Source: Chromatiaceae bacterium
GTDB lineage: Bacteria > Pseudomonadota > Gammaproteobacteria > Chromatiales > Chromatiaceae
DNA length: 64,000 nt
Reading direction: 5' to 3'
Assembly (NCBI GenBank): GCA_024235255.1
Contig: JACKMT010000003.1
Location: 434,001 to 498,000, forward strand
The notes beneath the pieces are model-generated. The model saw only the letters and a list, made by a program, of their open reading frames with translations. It did no database searches and was not told where the DNA came from. Positions 61,109 to 64,000 of the stretch are shown here, one piece after another (the first letter of the stretch is position 1; each line of letters opens with the position of its first letter). The translations under genes and the position numbers were made by a program.

Positions 61109-63931
61109 ATGCTAAGTAATATTCTCAGCAAGGTCTTCGGCAGCCGCAATCAACGGCTGGTCAAACGTATGTCGAAGACTGTTTCGCGCATCAGTGCGCT
61201 GGAGGAGGGGCTGCGAGCCCTCTCGGATGAGCAGTTGCAAGCCAAGACGGGCGAGTTTAGAGCGCGCCTGACCAACGGTGAGAGTCTGGACGATATCCTG
61301 CATGAAGCATTCGCCGTGGTCCGGGAGGCCGGCTGGCGCACGCTGAAAATGCGCCATTTCGATGTGCAGTTAATCGGTGGCATGGTGCTGAACCAGGGAA
61401 AAATCGCCGAAATGCGAACCGGCGAAGGTAAGACGCTGGTTGCGACACTGGCGGTTTACCTCAATGCGTTGCCTGGCAAGGGTGTTCATGTTGTGACGGT
61501 CAACGACTATCTGGCCCGGCGCGATGCTGCCTGGATGGGGAAGGTCTACCACTTCCTGGGCCTGTCGGTGGGTGTAATCAACTCCTCCGGTGGGTTGGGT
61601 CCCGACTCATCGTCATTTCAGTACGATCCGGCTGACAGCGGCAACGAGAGCGGCCATCCGCACTTGCGTCTGGTAGCGCGTAAGCAGGCCTATGATTGCG
61701 ATATCACGTACGGAACCAACAACGAGTTCGGCTTTGATTACCTGCGCGACAATATGGCTTTCAGTGCCGATCAGCGGGTCCAACGGGAGAAATCCTTCGC
61801 AGTAGTGGACGAGGTCGACTCCATCCTTATCGATGAGGCGAGAACGCCGCTTATCATCTCGGGTCCGGCAGAAGACAGTTCGGTGTTGTACACCAAGATC
61901 GACAAGATCATACCGAAGCTGACCAGGCAGGATCCGATCGAAGGCGAGGACGGCAAGCCTGATTTTGGCCCTGGTGACTACTCGGTGGATGAAAAGGGCA
62001 GGCAGGTATACCTAAGCGAAGAGGGCCATCAGAAGGTTGAAGAGATGCTGGTGGAGATGGGACTGCTGGAGAATCAGTCCAGCCTGTACGATGCCGCCAA
62101 CATCAACCTGATTCACCATGTCAATGCCGCACTGCGCGCGCACGTGCTGTTTCACCGGAATGTGGAATACATCGTGCGCGATGGCGAGATTATTATTGTC
62201 GATGAATTCACCGGCAGGACCATGCCGGGACGGCGCTGGTCGGAGGGATTGCACCAGGCGGTGGAAGCGAAAGAGGGTGTACGCATCCAGAACGAAAATC
62301 AGACGCTGGCATCGATCACCTTTCAGAACTATTTCCGCCTCTATGACAAGCTGTCAGGCATGACCGGTACGGCGGATACCGAAGCCCCTGAGTTTCTGCA
62401 GATCTACCGCCTTGAAGTGGTCGTGATCCCGACCAATGCACCGATGATACGGGACGACAAGGGTGATCTGGTTTACCTTACCGCAGCCGAAAAATATAGC
62501 GCGATAATCGAGGATATCCGCGACTGCGTGAAACGGGGTCAGCCGGTGCTGGTGGGTACCGCCTCGATCGAGACCTCGGAATTGATCTCCGGGATGCTGC
62601 AAAAGCAGAAGATCGAGCACCAGGTGCTGAATGCCAAGCATCACGCCAGAGAGGCGAGCATCATTGCCGAGGCCGGGCGTCCGGGCGCGGTCACCATTGC
62701 CACCAACATGGCGGGCCGCGGCACCGATATCGTTTTGGGCGGCAATCCGGAAATGGAGATCGAGGCGCTGGGCAGTGAATCGGACCCGGCTGCGGTGGAG
62801 CAGATCCGCCAGGCCTGGAAGGAGCGCCACCAGCAGGTGCTGGCAGCCGGGGGGCTTCACGTCGTCGGCACCGAAAGGCACGAATCGCGGCGTATCGACA
62901 ACCAGCTGCGTGGCCGTTCGGGTCGCCAGGGCGACCCCGGCTCGACCCGCTTCTACCTCTCCCTGGAAGACAATCTGATGCGGATATTCGCCTCCGACCG
63001 GGTTGCTGCCATCATGCAGAAGCTGGGTATGGAAGAAGGCGAGGCGATCGAGCATCCATGGGTGACCAAAGCCATCGCCAATGCGCAGCGCAAGGTGGAA
63101 GGGCGCAACTTCGATATCCGCAAGCAGCTGCTGGAGTACGATGACGTTGCCAACGATCAGCGCAAGGTGGTTTACGAGCAGCGCAATGAGCTAATGAATA
63201 CGGAGGATATCTCCGGCTCCATCACGGCACTGCAGCAGGAAGCGGTAAGTTCGCTGATCGACCAGTACATTCCGCCGGAAAGCCTGGAGGAGCAGTGGAA
63301 TATTGCCGGTCTGACCGAGGCGCTGGAGCAGGAGTATGACCTTCACTATCCGCTGCAGCAGTGGCTGGACGAGGATGAACATCTACACGAAGAGACGCTG
63401 CGGCAGCGCATCCTGGGCGAGATCAGCAGTGAGTATGCGGCCAAGGAGTCGCTGGTAGGCAGCGAAAACCTGCGGATGTACGAAAAAGCCGTGATGCTGC
63501 AGGTGCTGGATGCGCACTGGAAGGAGCACCTGGCTGCGATGGACTACCTGCGCCAAGGCATTCACCTGCGCGGCTATGCACAGAAGAACCCCAAGCAGGA
63601 GTATAAGCGGGAGGCATTCGAAATGTTTTCCGCAATGTTGGATGCGATCAAAAAGGAGGTCGTATCTATCCTGATCAAGGTGCGGGTACAGACCCCGGAG
63701 GCGATGCAGACCACCCAGCCGACGAGATCTCAGGAGGAGTTCGAGTTTCAGCATGAGGAGTTTACCGGTTTTGGTGAGGAAGAGGGCGACAGTTCGACAA
63801 ATCCGCCCCGGTCCGGTGATTCGGAGCCGCAGCAGCCTTTCGTTCGGGGGGGGCGTAAGATCGGGCGCAATGAACCCTGCCCCTGTGGTTCGGGTAAAAA
63901 GTACAAACAGTGCCATGGCAGTCTGCAGTAG
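61109..63931 (+). CDS. secA: preprotein translocase ATPase SecA
   Basis: The motor of Sec protein export, 940 residues. Walker A is MRTGEGKTLVATLAVYLNAL with G105-E-G-K-T109, the DEAD-like box is VVDEVDSILIDEARTPLII at about 232-250, and motif region TNMAGRGTDIVLGGNPEME lies in the second nucleotide domain. The C-terminus NEPCPCGSGKKYKQCH is a complete zinc-binding SEC-C motif for SecB contact. An insert of about 20 residues rich in Ser and Gly (SSGGLGPDSSSFQYDPADSG) follows the first Walker region. It is complete; about 70 bases of unassigned sequence follow. Confidence 0.98.
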   Translation: MLSNILSKVFGSRNQRLVKRMSKTVSRISALEEGLRALSDEQLQAKTGEFRARLTNGESLDDILHEAFAVVREAGWRTLKMRHFDVQLIGGMVLNQGKIAEMRTGEGKTLVATLAVYLNALPGKGVHVVTVNDYLARRDAAWMGKVYHFLGLSVGVINSSGGLGPDSSSFQYDPADSGNESGHPHLRLVARKQAYDCDITYGTNNEFGFDYLRDNMAFSADQRVQREKSFAVVDEVDSILIDEARTPLIISGPAEDSSVLYTKIDKIIPKLTRQDPIEGEDGKPDFGPGDYSVDEKGRQVYLSEEGHQKVEEMLVEMGLLENQSSLYDAANINLIHHVNAALRAHVLFHRNVEYIVRDGEIIIVDEFTGRTMPGRRWSEGLHQAVEAKEGVRIQNENQTLASITFQNYFRLYDKLSGMTGTADTEAPEFLQIYRLEVVVIPTNAPMIRDDKGDLVYLTAAEKYSAIIEDIRDCVKRGQPVLVGTASIETSELISGMLQKQKIEHQVLNAKHHAREASIIAEAGRPGAVTIATNMAGRGTDIVLGGNPEMEIEALGSESDPAAVEQIRQAWKERHQQVLAAGGLHVVGTERHESRRIDNQLRGRSGRQGDPGSTRFYLSLEDNLMRIFASDRVAAIMQKLGMEEGEAIEHPWVTKAIANAQRKVEGRNFDIRKQLLEYDDVANDQRKVVYEQRNELMNTEDISGSITALQQEAVSSLIDQYIPPESLEEQWNIAGLTEALEQEYDLHYPLQQWLDEDEHLHEETLRQRILGEISSEYAAKESLVGSENLRMYEKAVMLQVLDAHWKEHLAAMDYLRQGIHLRGYAQKNPKQEYKREAFEMFSAMLDAIKKEVVSILIKVRVQTPEAMQTTQPTRSQEEFEFQHEEFTGFGEEEGDSSTNPPRSGDSEPQQPFVRGGRKIGRNEPCPCGSGKKYKQCHGSLQ

Positions 63932-64000
63932 CCGGGAATCGGCAGCAGCAGCTGTCACCGGGCAGCATATCCGGCCATGCGGATTGCTTGTTCAGGTGCT

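Overview
The window is a continuous stretch of a gammaproteobacterial chromosome. Gene order and protein types resemble Pseudomonas and the autotrophic sulfur-oxidising Gammaproteobacteria. The blocks tonB-gshB-pil/chp, rsmE-metF-ahcY, metK-tkt-gap-pgk-fba and rnpB-mraZ...ftsZ-lpxC-dciA-secA are all typical of that class. A tkt-gap-pgk-fba cassette with a Calvin-cycle-like class II aldolase suggests an autotroph, but no RuBisCO lies in the window, so this is inference. No rRNA, confident tRNA, insertion sequence, prophage or CRISPR array was seen.

Layout. 1-1.9 kb (minus): partial tonB and gshB. 2.1-11.6 kb (plus): a Pil-Chp chemosensory operon for twitching motility or surface sensing (pilG, pilH, pilI, pilJ, chpA, chpC), without the usual pilK and chpB. 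11.6-16.3 kb (minus): rsmE and the methyl-cycle genes metF, ahcY and metK. Two riboswitches sit here: a SAM-II-type aptamer with a terminator and a recognisable antiterminator before metK, and an SAH aptamer before ahcY-metF. 16.4-23.1 kb (plus): a redoxin, then tkt, gap, pgk and fba, with a repeat-built hairpin between gap and pgk. 23.2-25.1 kb (minus): srkA-like kinase and purC. 25.3-29.7 kb: an accessory patch holding a lysine-rich DUF2934 protein, two proteins I do not recognise, a solitary MbcA/ParS-type antitoxin-like protein, an MBL-fold hydrolase, dodecin and long palindromes. 29.7-37.2 kb (minus): a MoxR/Bat operon (moxR, DUF58, DUF4381, batA, batB, a TPR protein with 33-bp coding repeats, batD). 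37.4-39.6 kb (minus): argF and argD. 39.9 kb: RNase P RNA. 40.5-59.5 kb (plus): the full division and cell wall cluster mraZ to lpxC, including an unannotated-looking 52-codon ORF wedged between murC and murB. 59.5-63.9 kb: dciA-like gene (minus), M23 peptidase and secA (plus).

How the genes work together. metK makes SAM, methyltransferases turn it into SAH, ahcY hydrolyses SAH and metF supplies methyl groups to remake methionine. The RNA switches appear to sense the two ends of this cycle. The division cluster opens with a strong sigma70-like promoter followed by four TGG(G/T) boxes at an exact 10-bp period, fitting MraZ autoregulation, and runs with mostly 1-8 bp gene overlaps, so translation is probably coupled from mraZ to ftsA.

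Most of the window is conserved housekeeping DNA. The best leads are the SAM-II switch with its antiterminator, the coupled 52-codon ORF between murC and murB, the repeat hairpin between gap and pgk, and the unexplained 25-30 kb patch. I did not find a convincing wholly new multi-gene system.
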